Part shown: positions 36,293-46,267 of the stretch, in pieces
Layout of the letters: each line of letters starts with the position of its first letter
Numbering within the stretch: position 1 is the stretch's first letter
Assembly (NCBI RefSeq): GCF_008642295.1
Contig: NZ_CP029190.1
Coordinates: forward strand, 5,501,501 to 5,565,500
From: Streptomyces venezuelae
GTDB lineage: Bacteria; Actinomycetota; Actinomycetes; Streptomycetales; Streptomycetaceae
Direction: 5' to 3'
DNA length: 64,000 nucleotides
Notes under the pieces: model-generated
Told to the model about the DNA's origin: nothing
Seen by the model: only the letters and a program-made list of their open reading frames with translations
Database searches by the model: none
Program-made: the position numbers and the translations under genes

Positions 36293-37102
36293 GTGAGTGT
36301 GCTCGACGAGATCATCGAAGGGGTCCGCGAAGACCTTGCCGAACGGCAGGCTCGCGTCAGCCTCGACGAGCTCAAGGAGCGCGCCGCCAAGGCGCCCCGG
36401 GCAAAGGACGGCGTCGCGGCCCTGCGCGGCGACGGCGTCAAGGTGATCTGTGAGGTCAAGCGCTCCAGCCCGTCCAAGGGTGCGCTGGCCGCGATCGCCG
36501 ACCCGGCGGGGCTCGCTGCGGACTACGAGGCGGGCGGCGCAGCCGTCATCTCGGTCCTGACCGAGCAGCGCCGCTTCGGCGGCTCGCTGGCCGATCTGGA
36601 GGCCGTCCGTGCCCGGGTGGACATCCCGATCCTCCGCAAGGACTTCATCGTCACCGCGTACCAGCTCTGGGAGGCCCGCGCCTACGGCGCCGACCTCGCC
36701 CTGCTGATCGTCGCGGCCCTGGACCAGGAGGCCCTGGTCTCCCTGATCGAGCGGGCCGAGTCCATCGGCCTGACCCCGCTGGTCGAGGTCCACGACGAGG
36801 AAGAGGTCGAACGGGCCGTGGCGGCGGGCGCCCGGATCATCGGGGTCAACGCGCGCAACCTGAAGGACCTGAAGGTGGACCGCTCCACCTTCGAGCGGGT
36901 CGTGCCCGAGATCCCGGCGCACATCGTGAAGGTCGCCGAGTCCGGCATCCGCGGACCGCACGACCTGATCGCGTACGCCAACGAGGGTGCCGACGCCGTA
37001 CTCGTCGGCGAGTCCCTGGTCACCGGCCGCGACCCCAAGGCCGCCGTCGCCGACCTGGTGGCCGCCGGCGCCCACCCCGCTCTGCGCCACGGCCGGAGCT
37101 GA
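36293..37102 (+). CDS. trpC: Indole-3-glycerol-phosphate synthase
   Basis: A 269-residue (beta/alpha)8 TrpC. The N-terminal [18 protein letters not shown] and [47 protein letters not shown]-like [13 protein letters not shown] and [12 protein letters not shown] segments hold the catalytic Lys/Glu set. GTG 36293 has GGAAGGGGG about 10 bases upstream. The relatively A/T-rich 167 bp before it should hold a promoter, but I see no attenuator or Trp-rich leader. trpM follows after 9 bp. Confidence 0.95.
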   Translation: MSVLDEIIEGVREDLAERQARVSLDELKERAAKAPRAKDGVAALRGDGVKVICEVKRSSPSKGALAAIADPAGLAADYEAGGAAVISVLTEQRRFGGSLADLEAVRARVDIPILRKDFIVTAYQLWEARAYGADLALLIVAALDQEALVSLIERAESIGLTPLVEVHDEEEVERAVAAGARIIGVNARNLKDLKVDRSTFERVVPEIPAHIVKVAESGIRGPHDLIAYANEGADAVLVGESLVTGRDPKAAVADLVAAGAHPALRHGRS

Positions 37103-37111
37103 ACCAGCACG

Positions 37112-37378
37112 ATGAAGTCACAGCCCGCCGCCCGCCCCCGCGCCACCCGGCGCCGTCCCGAGGGCACCGACCGCCCCGGGACGGCCGTCGGCGTGCGCGC
37201 GGCGGCGACGGCGGGACTGCCGGCCCGTGATCCGCACGCGTCCCTCGCCCGAGGCCGCAAGCCGCGCGGCTGCCGGGCGCCGGCCCGCCGAGTCCTCGGC
37301 CGCCGGGTGCGCTACGTGATCGGCTCCGAGCCGGGACAGGTCAACGGCATGCGATGGCACGCCGGAGGCGCGTCGTAG
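37112..37378 (+). CDS. trpM: TrpM-like small basic protein
   Basis: An 88-residue, very basic protein lying between trpC and trpB. Its C-terminal half, [20 protein letters not shown] followed by [20 protein letters not shown], is what I remember of S. coelicolor TrpM, a small modulator of tryptophan synthesis and development encoded at the same place. The N-terminal ~40 residues (Arg/Pro/Ala-rich) may not be conserved, and an internal start nearer HASLARG is possible. No membrane segment is seen. Confidence 0.75.
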   Translation: MKSQPAARPRATRRRPEGTDRPGTAVGVRAAATAGLPARDPHASLARGRKPRGCRAPARRVLGRRVRYVIGSEPGQVNGMRWHAGGAS

Positions 37379-37565
37379 CGCAGCCACGGAGCGGTACGCG
37401 GGGCGTACCGTCCTGGTGAGGCACTCTGCCTGCCGCCGGAGCCGATCGGACCGCGCCGCAGGCTGCTCCGCCCGTGCCGTACGCCCCCTTTCCGGGGCCT
37501 TTCGTCGCACGGGCCGACGGCGCAATACGTTGTCATCAACCGTCGCTTCCGTAGGAGTTCTGGCC

Positions 37566-38815
<1,250 letters not shown>

Positions 38816-38819
<4 letters not shown>

Positions 38820-39631
38820 GCACAGGCAACATCCAGCTGCTGGGCGACACCCTCGCCAAGGCCAAGGCCGAGAACCGGGCGGCCCTGGTCGCCTACCTCC
38901 CGGCCGGGTTCCCCACCGTCGACGGCGGCATCGAGGCGGTCAAGGCCGTCCTGGCCGGCGGCGCGGACATCGTCGAGGTCGGCCTGCCGCACTCGGACCC
39001 GGTCCTGGACGGCCCGGTCATCCAGACCGCGGACGACATCGCGCTGCGCGGCGGCGTGAAGATCGCCGACGTGCTGCGCACCGTCCGCGAGGCGCATGCC
39101 GCGACCGGTGCGCCGGTGCTGGTCATGACGTACTGGAACCCCATCGACCGCTACGGCGTCGAGCGGTTCACCGAGGAGCTCGCGGCGGCCGGCGGGGCCG
39201 GCTGCATCCTGCCCGACCTGCCGGTCCAGGAGTCCGCGCTGTGGCGTGAGCACGCCGACAAGCACGGTCTGGCCACCGTCTTCGTGGTCGCCCCCTCCAG
39301 CAAGGACGAGCGGCTCGCCACCATCACGGCGGCCGGCAGCGGCTTCGTCTACGCGGCCTCGCTGATGGGCGTCACCGGTACCCGGGAGTCGGTCGGCAAC
39401 CAGGCCCAGGAGCTGGTCGAGCGCACCCGCCGCACCACTGACCTCCCTGTCTGCGTGGGCCTCGGCGTCTCCAACCCGGAGCAGGCCCGCGAGGTGGCCG
39501 CCTTCGCCGACGGTGTGATCGTCGGCTCGGCCTTCGTGAAGAAGCTGCTGGACGCCCCGGACCTGGCGGCCGGCCTGGCCGCCGTCCGCACGCTGGCGGG
39601 CGAACTCGCGGAAGGTGCGCGCAGGAGCTGA
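38816..39631 (+). CDS. trpA: Tryptophan synthase alpha chain
   Basis: A 271-residue TrpA that splits indole-glycerol phosphate. The catalytic Glu is in [17 protein letters not shown] and the catalytic Asp in [11 protein letters not shown]. The phosphate site [13 protein letters not shown] and the [13 protein letters not shown] end are present. Note GLPHSDP in place of the more usual GVPFSDP, still within the family. GTG overlaps the trpB stop (GTGA). A perfect hairpin follows at 39685. Confidence 0.95.
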
Positions 39632-39684
39632 CGCACGCGTGTTCCCGGTGGGGGGTTCTGTAGCCCGATCGGGTGGAAGTGGGA

Positions 39685-39719
39685 GCGGGGAGGCACTGGC
39701 GTGCCTCCCCGCTTCGTTT
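39685..39719 (+). terminator. trpBA terminator
   Basis: GCGGGGAGGCAC (39685-39696), loop TGGC, GTGCCTCCCCGC (39701-39712), then TTCGTTT. The 12-bp stem is perfect. It ends only 16 bases before the start of the next gene. Confidence 0.9.
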
Positions 39720-39727
39720 GGCGGGAC

Positions 39728-40597
39728 GTGAGCGAGAAGAACGACGGTGCGAACCGCGATGCGAAACGATCGGCCCGCGAGCGGCTCCAAGCCGAACGGG
39801 ACCGGCAGAAGACCCGGGACAAGCGCCGGCGGACCATCCTGGTCGCCGCCGCGGTGGCCGGCGTGCTCGGCCTGGCGGCCGTCGTCGGGGTGATCGCCGC
39901 CAATGCCGGCAAGGACACCGATGCCACGGCGGGCCCGGTCAGCGCCCCCTCCGGGGCCACCGGGAAGGACGCGCTCGCGATCCAGACCGGCAAGAGCGGA
40001 GCCCCGTCCACCCTCACGGTGTGGGAGGACTTCCGCTGCCCGGCCTGCAAGTCCTTCGAGGACGCCTACCGCACGGTCATCCACGACCTGGAGGCCAAGG
40101 GGCAGCTCAAGGTGGAGTACCACCTGGTCACCCTGATCGACAACAGGATGGGCGGCAGCGGCTCCCTCAAGGCGGCCAATGCGGCGGCCTGCGCCCAGGA
40201 CGCCGGCAAGTTCTCCCCGTACCACGACCTCCTCTTCGCGAACCAGCCGGAGGAGGTGGACGACGCCTTCGGCAAGAACGCGAAGCTGCTGGAGCTGGCG
40301 GGCAGCGTGGAGGGGCTGGACACCCCCGAGTTCCGCCGCTGTGTGGAGGACGGCACCCACAACGCCTGGGTGGGCAAGTCGTACGAGGCCTTCCGCGCCG
40401 GCACCTTCCGGGGCACCCCGACCGTGCTGCTGAACGGCAAGGACATCTTCGCCGACCAGGCCAACCCGCTGACCCCGCAGAAGCTGAAGGAACAGGTCGA
40501 GGCCGCGGCCAAGGGCAAGGCGACCGCGACGCCCGCAGCCGGGGCCGGGGTCAAGGAGGGCGCGAGGGCCGGGGCTGGGCAGGGCGCAAAGGACTGA
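39728..40597 (+). CDS. Membrane-anchored DsbA/thioredoxin-like protein (second copy)
   Basis: A 289-residue protein with a charged cytoplasmic leader (1-35), one TM (~36-59) and an exported thioredoxin-like domain with CPAC at 104-107, then FRGTPTVLLNG as the cis-Pro segment. The C-terminus is an Ala/Gly/Lys-rich tail. It matches the protein at 11425-12219 in layout. GTG 39728 has GGCGGG nearby but follows the trp terminator by 16 bases; in-frame GTG 39701 falls inside the terminator and is less likely. lgt follows 89 bp downstream, so both act on exported proteins. Confidence 0.85.
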   Translation: MSEKNDGANRDAKRSARERLQAERDRQKTRDKRRRTILVAAAVAGVLGLAAVVGVIAANAGKDTDATAGPVSAPSGATGKDALAIQTGKSGAPSTLTVWEDFRCPACKSFEDAYRTVIHDLEAKGQLKVEYHLVTLIDNRMGGSGSLKAANAAACAQDAGKFSPYHDLLFANQPEEVDDAFGKNAKLLELAGSVEGLDTPEFRRCVEDGTHNAWVGKSYEAFRAGTFRGTPTVLLNGKDIFADQANPLTPQKLKEQVEAAAKGKATATPAAGAGVKEGARAGAGQGAKD

Positions 40598-40686
40598 CTC
40601 CGGCCGGGCCGCCGTGCGACGGTTTGGTTTCGCTTGCCGGGCGGGTTGCGGTGCAGCCAGCCCGGCAGGGTAGCGTCAGTCCTGCC

Positions 40687-41703
40687 ATGGACTTTGCATA
40701 CATCCCCAGCCCGTCGACCGGCGTGATCGAACTCGGACCGATCCCGCTGCGCGGCTATGCGTTCTGCATCATCATCGGCGTCTTCCTCGCCGTCTGGATC
40801 GGCAACAAGCGCTGGATCGCGCGCGGCGGCAAGCCGGGCACGGTGGCCGACATCGCCGTCTGGGCCGTGCCGTTCGGCCTGGTCGGCGGTCGGCTCTACC
40901 ACGTGATCACCGACTACCAGCTCTACTTCGGCGAAGACAAGAACTGGGTCGACGCCTTCAAGATCTGGGAGGGCGGCCTCGGCATCTGGGGGGCGATCGC
41001 GCTGGGCGCGGTCGGCGCCTGGATCGGCTGCCGGCGCCGCGGCATCCCGCTGCCCGCCTGGGCCGATGCGCTGGCTCCGGGCATCGCCCTGGCCCAGGCC
41101 TGCGGTCGCTGGGGCAACTGGTTCAACCAGGAGCTCTACGGCAAGGCCACCGATGTGCCGTGGGCGCTGGAGATCAGCGAGGGCCCGAACCGGATGGCGG
41201 GCACCTACCACCCGACCTTCCTCTACGAGTCGCTGTGGTGCATCGGCGTCGCCCTGCTGGTGATCTGGGCCGACCGGCGCTTCACGCTGGGCCACGGACG
41301 GGTCTTCGCCCTGTACGTCGCGGCGTACTGCGTAGGACGCGGCTGGATCGAGTACCTGCGGGTGGACGACGCCCACCACGTACTCGGCCTGCGCCTGAAC
41401 GTCTGGACCTCGATCCTGGTCTTCGTGCTGGCGGTGACGTACTTCGTCCTCTCGGCGAAGCTGCGGCCGGGCCGCGAGTCCGTGGTCGAACCGGACCGCA
41501 CCCCGGCGAAGCAGGTGGAGCCGACCGAGCCGGCCGAGCCTGCTGAGCCTGCGGACCAGAAGCCGGGTGAGCCCGCCGGGGACGAGCCGGCCGACGCCAC
41601 GTCCCCCTTCGCCAGGCCGGCGGATGCCAAGTCCCCCTTCGCCAAGCCGACCGCGGACGCGGAGCCCGCGGGCGACGAAGCCGCCCAGGCCAAGAAGGGC
41701 TGA
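40687..41703 (+). CDS. lgt: Prolipoprotein diacylglyceryl transferase
   Basis: A 338-residue Lgt, which transfers diacylglycerol to the lipobox Cys of prolipoproteins at the membrane. Seven TMs can be drawn. The signature GRWGNWFNQELYG is at ~139-152 and the IWEGGLGIWGA segment is present; GRGWIEYLRVD supplies a conserved Arg/Glu. The C-terminal ~55 residues are a low-complexity acidic tail with EPAEPAEP and two SPFA(R/K)P repeats, absent from E. coli Lgt. TAGCGT 10 bases before the ATG may be its -10. Confidence 0.94.
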   Translation: MDFAYIPSPSTGVIELGPIPLRGYAFCIIIGVFLAVWIGNKRWIARGGKPGTVADIAVWAVPFGLVGGRLYHVITDYQLYFGEDKNWVDAFKIWEGGLGIWGAIALGAVGAWIGCRRRGIPLPAWADALAPGIALAQACGRWGNWFNQELYGKATDVPWALEISEGPNRMAGTYHPTFLYESLWCIGVALLVIWADRRFTLGHGRVFALYVAAYCVGRGWIEYLRVDDAHHVLGLRLNVWTSILVFVLAVTYFVLSAKLRPGRESVVEPDRTPAKQVEPTEPAEPAEPADQKPGEPAGDEPADATSPFARPADAKSPFAKPTADAEPAGDEAAQAKKG

Positions 41704-41716
41704 CCCGGATTTCCGG

Positions 41717-41747
41717 AAGGGGGCGCCGCACACCGCGGCGCCCCCTT
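41717..41747. terminator. Bidirectional terminator between lgt and the glycohydrolase operon
   Basis: AAGGGGGCGCCGC (41717-41729), loop ACACC, GCGGCGCCCCCTT (41735-41747). The 13-bp stem is perfect with an A/T pair at the base, serving both lgt and the convergent minus-strand operon. Confidence 0.9.
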
Positions 41748-41755
41748 CGGCGTTC

Positions 41756-42571
41756 CTACGGAGGGGCGGGGCGGCTGGACAGGGTGAGGATGCGCTCGGC
41801 GACCGCCAGGACGGCCGGGTCGACGAACCTGCCGTCGGGAAGGGCCACCGCGCCCGGGGTACGACGGGCCGCGCCGGCGATCTCGCGGGCCGCGGTCACC
41901 TCCTCCGGGGTCGGCAGGTACGCCCGCTCGATCACCGGAAGCTGCCGCGGATGGATCGCCGCCCGGCCCAGAAAGCCCAGGGCCCGGCCATGGGCGCAGG
42001 AGGCGGCCAGGGCGTCCAGGTCCCGGATGTCCGGGAAGACCGACTGGGCGGGCGGCGCCAGGCCGGCCGCCCTGGCCGCCACCACCACCCGGGAGCGCGG
42101 CCAGTCCAGGCCCCGCTCGGCCGTGACGCCCAGGTCCGCCCGCAGGTCCGCCTCGCCCAGCGCCAGGCCGTGCAGGGAGGGGTGCGCGCGGGCGATCTCG
42201 TACGCGCGCTCCACCCCCAGCGCGGACTCCAGCAGCGCGTACAGCGCCACCCCGCCGGTCCGGTCCGCCACCCGGACGATCTGCTCGGGGGAGGTCACCT
42301 TGGGCAGCCGGAGGCCCGCGAGGCCGTGCAGCCCGGTCAGGGCCCTGAGGTCGGCGCCCGCCCACGGCGAACCCAGCGCATTGACGCGGACGTGCACCGG
42401 CACCGGCGGGCGGGCCGTCAGCAGCTCCGCCGTGGCCGCGCGGGCGTACTCCTTGCGGGAGGCCGGCACCGCGTCCTCCAGGTCCACGATGACCGCGTCG
42501 GCCCCGGCGGCCAGTGCCTTGGTCACCACCTCGGGGCGGTCACCCGGTACGTACAGCCAGGTCAGGATCAC
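41756..42571 (-). CDS. HpcH/HpaI-CitE family CoA-ester lyase
   Basis: A 271-residue TIM-barrel lyase of the CitE/malyl-CoA lyase group, last gene of the seven-gene operon. It starts LTWLYVPGDRPEVVTKALAAGADAVIVDLEDAVP, with VRVNALGSPW, LPKV, ALLESALG and LALGEADLRADLGV. These carry the Mg-binding Glu/Asp and the substrate Arg. The family cleaves citryl-, malyl-, methylmalyl- or citramalyl-CoA; which of these applies is unknown. GTG 42571 overlaps the stop of the CoA-transferase gene (GTGA). A terminator lies 8 bp downstream. Confidence 0.85.
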   Translation of the reverse strand: MILTWLYVPGDRPEVVTKALAAGADAVIVDLEDAVPASRKEYARAATAELLTARPPVPVHVRVNALGSPWAGADLRALTGLHGLAGLRLPKVTSPEQIVRVADRTGGVALYALLESALGVERAYEIARAHPSLHGLALGEADLRADLGVTAERGLDWPRSRVVVAARAAGLAPPAQSVFPDIRDLDALAASCAHGRALGFLGRAAIHPRQLPVIERAYLPTPEEVTAAREIAGAARRTPGAVALPDGRFVDPAVLAVAERILTLSSRPAPP

Positions 42572-43788
42572 AGCGAGCCCTCCTCCCGGAGCCGGGCGAC
42601 CTCTGCCGGGGACAGGCCGAGCTCGGCGAGGACCGCGTCCGTGTCCGCGCCGTGCGGGCGGCCCGCCCAGCGGATCCCCCCGGGCGTACCGGACAGCCGG
42701 AACAGCACGTTCTGCATGCGCAGCGGTCCCAGCTCCGGGTCGTCCACCTCGGTCACCGTGTCCAGGGCGGCGAACTGCGGGTCGGCCATGACGTCCCGGA
42801 CGTCGTAGACCGGGGCCACCGCCGCCTGCGCCTCCTCGAAGGCCGCCACCACCTCCTCCGCCTTGTGCCGGCCGATCCACGACCCGACCGCCTCGTCGAG
42901 GACGGCCGTGTGGGCCGCCCGCCCGGCGCCCGAATCGAACCAGGGCTCGGCGCACAGCTCCGGCCGGCCCACCAGCCGTATCACCCGCTCGGCCACCGAC
43001 CGCGCGGAGGCGGACACGGCCAGCCAGCGGCCGTCCGCACTGCGGTAGGTGTTGCGGGGGGCGTTGTTCGCCGAGCGGTTGCCGGTCCGCGGCTGTACGT
43101 AGCCGAGCTGGTCGTACCAGAGCGGCTGCGGCCCCAGCACGGTCAGGATCGGCTCGATGATGGCGAGGTCCACGACCTGCCCGCGGCCGGTCCGGTCGCG
43201 GCCGGCCAGCGCGGTCATCACGGCGTACGCGGCGGTCAGCGCGGCGACCGAGTCGGCGAGGCCGAACGGCGGGAGGGTCGGGGGTGCGTCCGGTTCCCCG
43301 GTGATGGCGGCGAAGCCGCTCATCGCCTCCGCGAGGGTGCCGAAGCCGGGCCGGCGGGCGTACGGCCCGGTCTGCCCGAAGCCGGTGACCCGGGTGAGAA
43401 CGAGCCGCGGGTTGGCCGCGCTCAGCTCCGGCCAGCCCAGGTTCCACCGCTCCAGGGTTCCCGGGCGGAAGTTCTCGATCACCACGTCCGCGGTGGCGGC
43501 GAGCCGGAGCAGGGTGGCCTGCCCGCCCGGGGTGGACAGGTCGAGGGTCATCGTCCGTTTGTTCCGGCCGAGCAGCTTCCACCACAGGCCCACGCCGTCC
43601 TTGGCGGGGCCGTGGCCCCGGGACGGATCCGGACGCTCCGGATGCTCGATCTTGATCACCTCGGCGCCGAAGTCACCGAGCAGGGTGGCGGCCAGCGGGC
43701 CGGCGAAGAGCGTGGCCAGGTCGAGCACCCGGAGCCCGTCCAGCGGCCCGCCCGCCGTAGCCGTGCCTGTCTGGGGGGCGGTGGTCAT
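42568..43788 (-). CDS. CaiB/BaiF (class III) CoA-transferase
   Basis: A 406-residue class III CoA-transferase, which moves CoA between carboxylic acids. It has the family start GLRVLDLATLFAGPLAATLLGDFGAE, KIEHPERPDPSRG, NKRTMTLDLSTPGG, VIENFRPGTLERW and PRLVLTRVTGFGQTGPYA, split over ~19-143, and the candidate nucleophile D179 in PFGLADSVAAL. The substrate acid is unknown. Being coupled to a CitE-type lyase, it probably activates a hydroxy- or dicarboxylic acid that the lyase then splits. 4-bp overlaps exist on both sides. Confidence 0.88.
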   Translation of the reverse strand: MTTAPQTGTATAGGPLDGLRVLDLATLFAGPLAATLLGDFGAEVIKIEHPERPDPSRGHGPAKDGVGLWWKLLGRNKRTMTLDLSTPGGQATLLRLAATADVVIENFRPGTLERWNLGWPELSAANPRLVLTRVTGFGQTGPYARRPGFGTLAEAMSGFAAITGEPDAPPTLPPFGLADSVAALTAAYAVMTALAGRDRTGRGQVVDLAIIEPILTVLGPQPLWYDQLGYVQPRTGNRSANNAPRNTYRSADGRWLAVSASARSVAERVIRLVGRPELCAEPWFDSGAGRAAHTAVLDEAVGSWIGRHKAEEVVAAFEEAQAAVAPVYDVRDVMADPQFAALDTVTEVDDPELGPLRMQNVLFRLSGTPGGIRWAGRPHGADTDAVLAELGLSPAEVARLREEGSL

Positions 43789-44693
43789 GCCGGGCTGCCC
43801 GGCTCCGCGAAGGCCGCCTCGATCTCGGCGCGGTCCGGCATCGAGTCCTGCGCGCCGGGCCGCTGCACCGACAGCGCCGCCGCCGCCGAGGCCCAGGCCA
43901 GCGCCGTACGCATCGGCCGGCCCTCGCCGACGGCCACCGCCAGGGCGCCCACGAAGGTGTCCCCGGCGGCGGTGCTGTCCACCGCCCGCACCCGGGGCGC
44001 CGGCACCAGGAACGGGTCCTGGCCGCGCGCCGCGTAGAGGGAGCCGGCGGCCCCGAGGGTGATCACCACCCTGGGCACCTGCTGGAGCAGGGCCTCGGCC
44101 GCCTGCTGCGGGTCGGTGAGCCCGGTGAGGGCGGCGGCCTCGTGCTCGTTGGGGACCAGCAGGTCGGTGGCGGCGAGCAGCCGGTCGGGGAGCGGCTGCG
44201 CGGGCGCGGGGGTCAGGATGGTCCGTACGCCGTTCGAGCGGGCGACCTGGGCGCCGGCGAGCACCGCTGCCATGGGCAGTTCCAGCTGGAGCAGGAGGGC
44301 GCCGGCGGCGGCGATCCGGGCCTCGTCGCCCGCTTCGAGCCCGGTCACCCGGCCGTTGGCGCCCGGGATCACGATGATGGAGTTGCCGCCCTCGTCGTCG
44401 ACGGTGATGTGGGCGGTGCCGCTGGCCCCCTCGACGGTGCGCAGGCCCTCGGTGCCGACCCCGGCCTCGCGGAGCGCGGTCCGCAGCCGGACCCCGAACT
44501 CGTCCGTGCCGACCGCCCCGATCATCGTCACCTCCCCGCCGCTGCGGGCGGCGGCGACGGCCTGGTTGGCCCCCTTGCCGCCGGGAAGGGTACGGAACGC
44601 GCGGCCGGTCACGGTCTCGCCGAGCCGGGGGGCCTTGGGGACGTAGGCGACGAGGTCCATGTTGGTACTGCCGAGTACGGCGATGGCCGTCAT
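43785..44693 (-). CDS. rbsK: Ribokinase (PfkB family)
   Basis: A 302-residue PfkB sugar kinase of the ribokinase type. The N-terminus is GSTNMDLVAYVPKAPRLGET and the substrate loop is LPGGKGANQAVAAARSGG. The catalytic/ATP motif DSTAAGDTFVGALAVA has the family's catalytic Asp; the DTxGAGD form is changed to DSTAAGD, which other ribokinases tolerate. It should phosphorylate ribose, matching the ribose-releasing glycohydrolases encoded directly upstream. Start and stop overlap the neighbours by 4 bp. The gene symbol is by family; deoxyribose or another pentose cannot be excluded. Confidence 0.82.
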   Translation of the reverse strand: MTAIAVLGSTNMDLVAYVPKAPRLGETVTGRAFRTLPGGKGANQAVAAARSGGEVTMIGAVGTDEFGVRLRTALREAGVGTEGLRTVEGASGTAHITVDDEGGNSIIVIPGANGRVTGLEAGDEARIAAAGALLLQLELPMAAVLAGAQVARSNGVRTILTPAPAQPLPDRLLAATDLLVPNEHEAAALTGLTDPQQAAEALLQQVPRVVITLGAAGSLYAARGQDPFLVPAPRVRAVDSTAAGDTFVGALAVAVGEGRPMRTALAWASAAAALSVQRPGAQDSMPDRAEIEAAFAEPGSPA

Positions 44694-46267
44694 GGGCGGA
44701 CTGCTTCCTGTGCGGTGAGGTGGGCGAGGGTGTCGAAGCCGATGCCGTCGAAGCCGGGCACGGTGGTGGCCAGCCGGTTCTTCAAGGGCGCGGTCCAGTG
44801 GTGCGGGATCCGGTCCGCGGCGCCGGCCAGCAGGCCGGCGATGCTGCCGGCGGTGGCGCCGTTGGAATCGGTGTCCCAGCCTCCGGACACGGCACGGCAG
44901 ACGGAGCGGGAGAAGTCCCCGTCGGCGTGGGTGAGGGCGGCGGCGATCAGGGCGGTGTTGGGTACGGCGTGCACCCAGTGGTAGTGGCCGTACCGGAGGT
45001 GCAGGTGGTCCACGACCCGGTCGAAGTCGGCGTGCCGGCCGGCCGCGTCGATGCCGTCGCGGACGGCTTCGGCGAGCCGGGACCGGGGTGGTACGACGGC
45101 CAGCCCGGCCCGCAGCGCGGCATGTACGTCAACGCCGCCGCCGCCGCCACCGCCACCGCCGCCACCGCCACCGCCGGGGCCGGCGCCGCCGGCCGCCACG
45201 GCGATCGCGGCGGCGGCGAACCGGGCCGCGTGCACCCCATTGGCGGTGTGGGTGAGGACGGCGTCCCGGGATGCCTGTCCGGCCGCGCGGGCGGGCTCGC
45301 CGGGGTTGGTCCAGCCGTGCATGTCGGCGCGGATGAGTGCGCCGATCCACTCGCGGTAGGGGTTGCGGTGGCGGGCGGTGAGCGGAGGCTCCAGGCCGAG
45401 CAGCAGGTTGCGCAGGGCGACCCGCTCGGCGGTGAAGGTCCGGCCGGCCGGGAGCTCGTCCAGCCAGAGGCGGGCGACGTCGGCGGTGGTGAAGCCCTTG
45501 CCGTGGCGCTGGAGCAGCAGCAGGTTGAGGAGGGGGTAGTTGAGGTCGTCGTCCTCGGGGGTGCCGTCGATGTTCTCGGCGAGGGAGGTGGCGGCGGACC
45601 GGCGGTTCCAGGGATGGGCGGCGAGCAGTTCGGGGGGCACCCCGCGGGCGGTGAACCAGGTGCGGAGCGGCCAGTTGCCGGTGGCGCGGCCGAGGGCGCG
45701 AATGCCATGGAGGGGCAGCTTCTCGACGGGCTTGCCCAACACACACCCCACGGCCCGCCCCACCCACCCGGCCTCGATCCGCCGTACGAACTCCCCAGCA
45801 CTGCCCGGGTCTGCGCCATGGTTCCGGGGCCCGGCGACGGCGGAGTCGGCGGCCGGGCCGGCCTCCGGGGCTGCGCCCGGGCCCCGCGGCGCGGCCGTGG
45901 CCGAGCCGGCGACCGGCCGGCTTGCGCCCGGACCGGTCTCCGGGCTTGCGCCCGGACCGGTCTCCGCGGCTGCGCTCGTGTCCGGGCCTGCCGCTGCATC
46001 CTGGTCCCGGGGTACGGCGGCGGAGCCCGTGGCGGGGAGGGCTGCCAGTTCGTCCAGGAGGTGTTCCGCCAGGGCGCGGAGAGCCGGCGGGGCCGGGGCG
46101 GGGGAGGCGCCGGCGCGGGTGGGGGCCGGCCGGCCGCCCGCCGCGAGCCAGGCGCGGAGCTGCGGGCCCGGGTCCCGGCCGTCCTCGGCGGCCTGCCGCA
46201 GCTCGTGCCCGACCAGGTCCTCGGGCTGCACCCAGGTGAGCCGGACGGGTGCGGCCGGGCCCGTCAC
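44690..46267 (-). CDS. ADP-ribosylglycohydrolase family protein, divergent subtype
   Basis: A 525-residue protein. Residues 1-~155 are mostly Pro/Ala-rich with repeats around AETGPGASPETGPGAS. The ARH fold follows from ~160. The N-terminal metal motif usually written GDALG is here GCVLGKPVE (174-182), and TDDT is replaced by PEDDDLNY (237-244). The C-terminal motif is kept as GGWDTDSNGATAGSIAG (~462-478). This looks like a separate clade with its own conserved set rather than a decayed copy. A run of 14 glycines occurs at ~365-378. GTG 46267 overlaps the next gene's stop. Confidence 0.78.
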   Translation of the reverse strand: MTGPAAPVRLTWVQPEDLVGHELRQAAEDGRDPGPQLRAWLAAGGRPAPTRAGASPAPAPPALRALAEHLLDELAALPATGSAAVPRDQDAAAGPDTSAAAETGPGASPETGPGASRPVAGSATAAPRGPGAAPEAGPAADSAVAGPRNHGADPGSAGEFVRRIEAGWVGRAVGCVLGKPVEKLPLHGIRALGRATGNWPLRTWFTARGVPPELLAAHPWNRRSAATSLAENIDGTPEDDDLNYPLLNLLLLQRHGKGFTTADVARLWLDELPAGRTFTAERVALRNLLLGLEPPLTARHRNPYREWIGALIRADMHGWTNPGEPARAAGQASRDAVLTHTANGVHAARFAAAAIAVAAGGAGPGGGGGGGGGGGGGGVDVHAALRAGLAVVPPRSRLAEAVRDGIDAAGRHADFDRVVDHLHLRYGHYHWVHAVPNTALIAAALTHADGDFSRSVCRAVSGGWDTDSNGATAGSIAGLLAGAADRIPHHWTAPLKNRLATTVPGFDGIGFDTLAHLTAQEAVRP

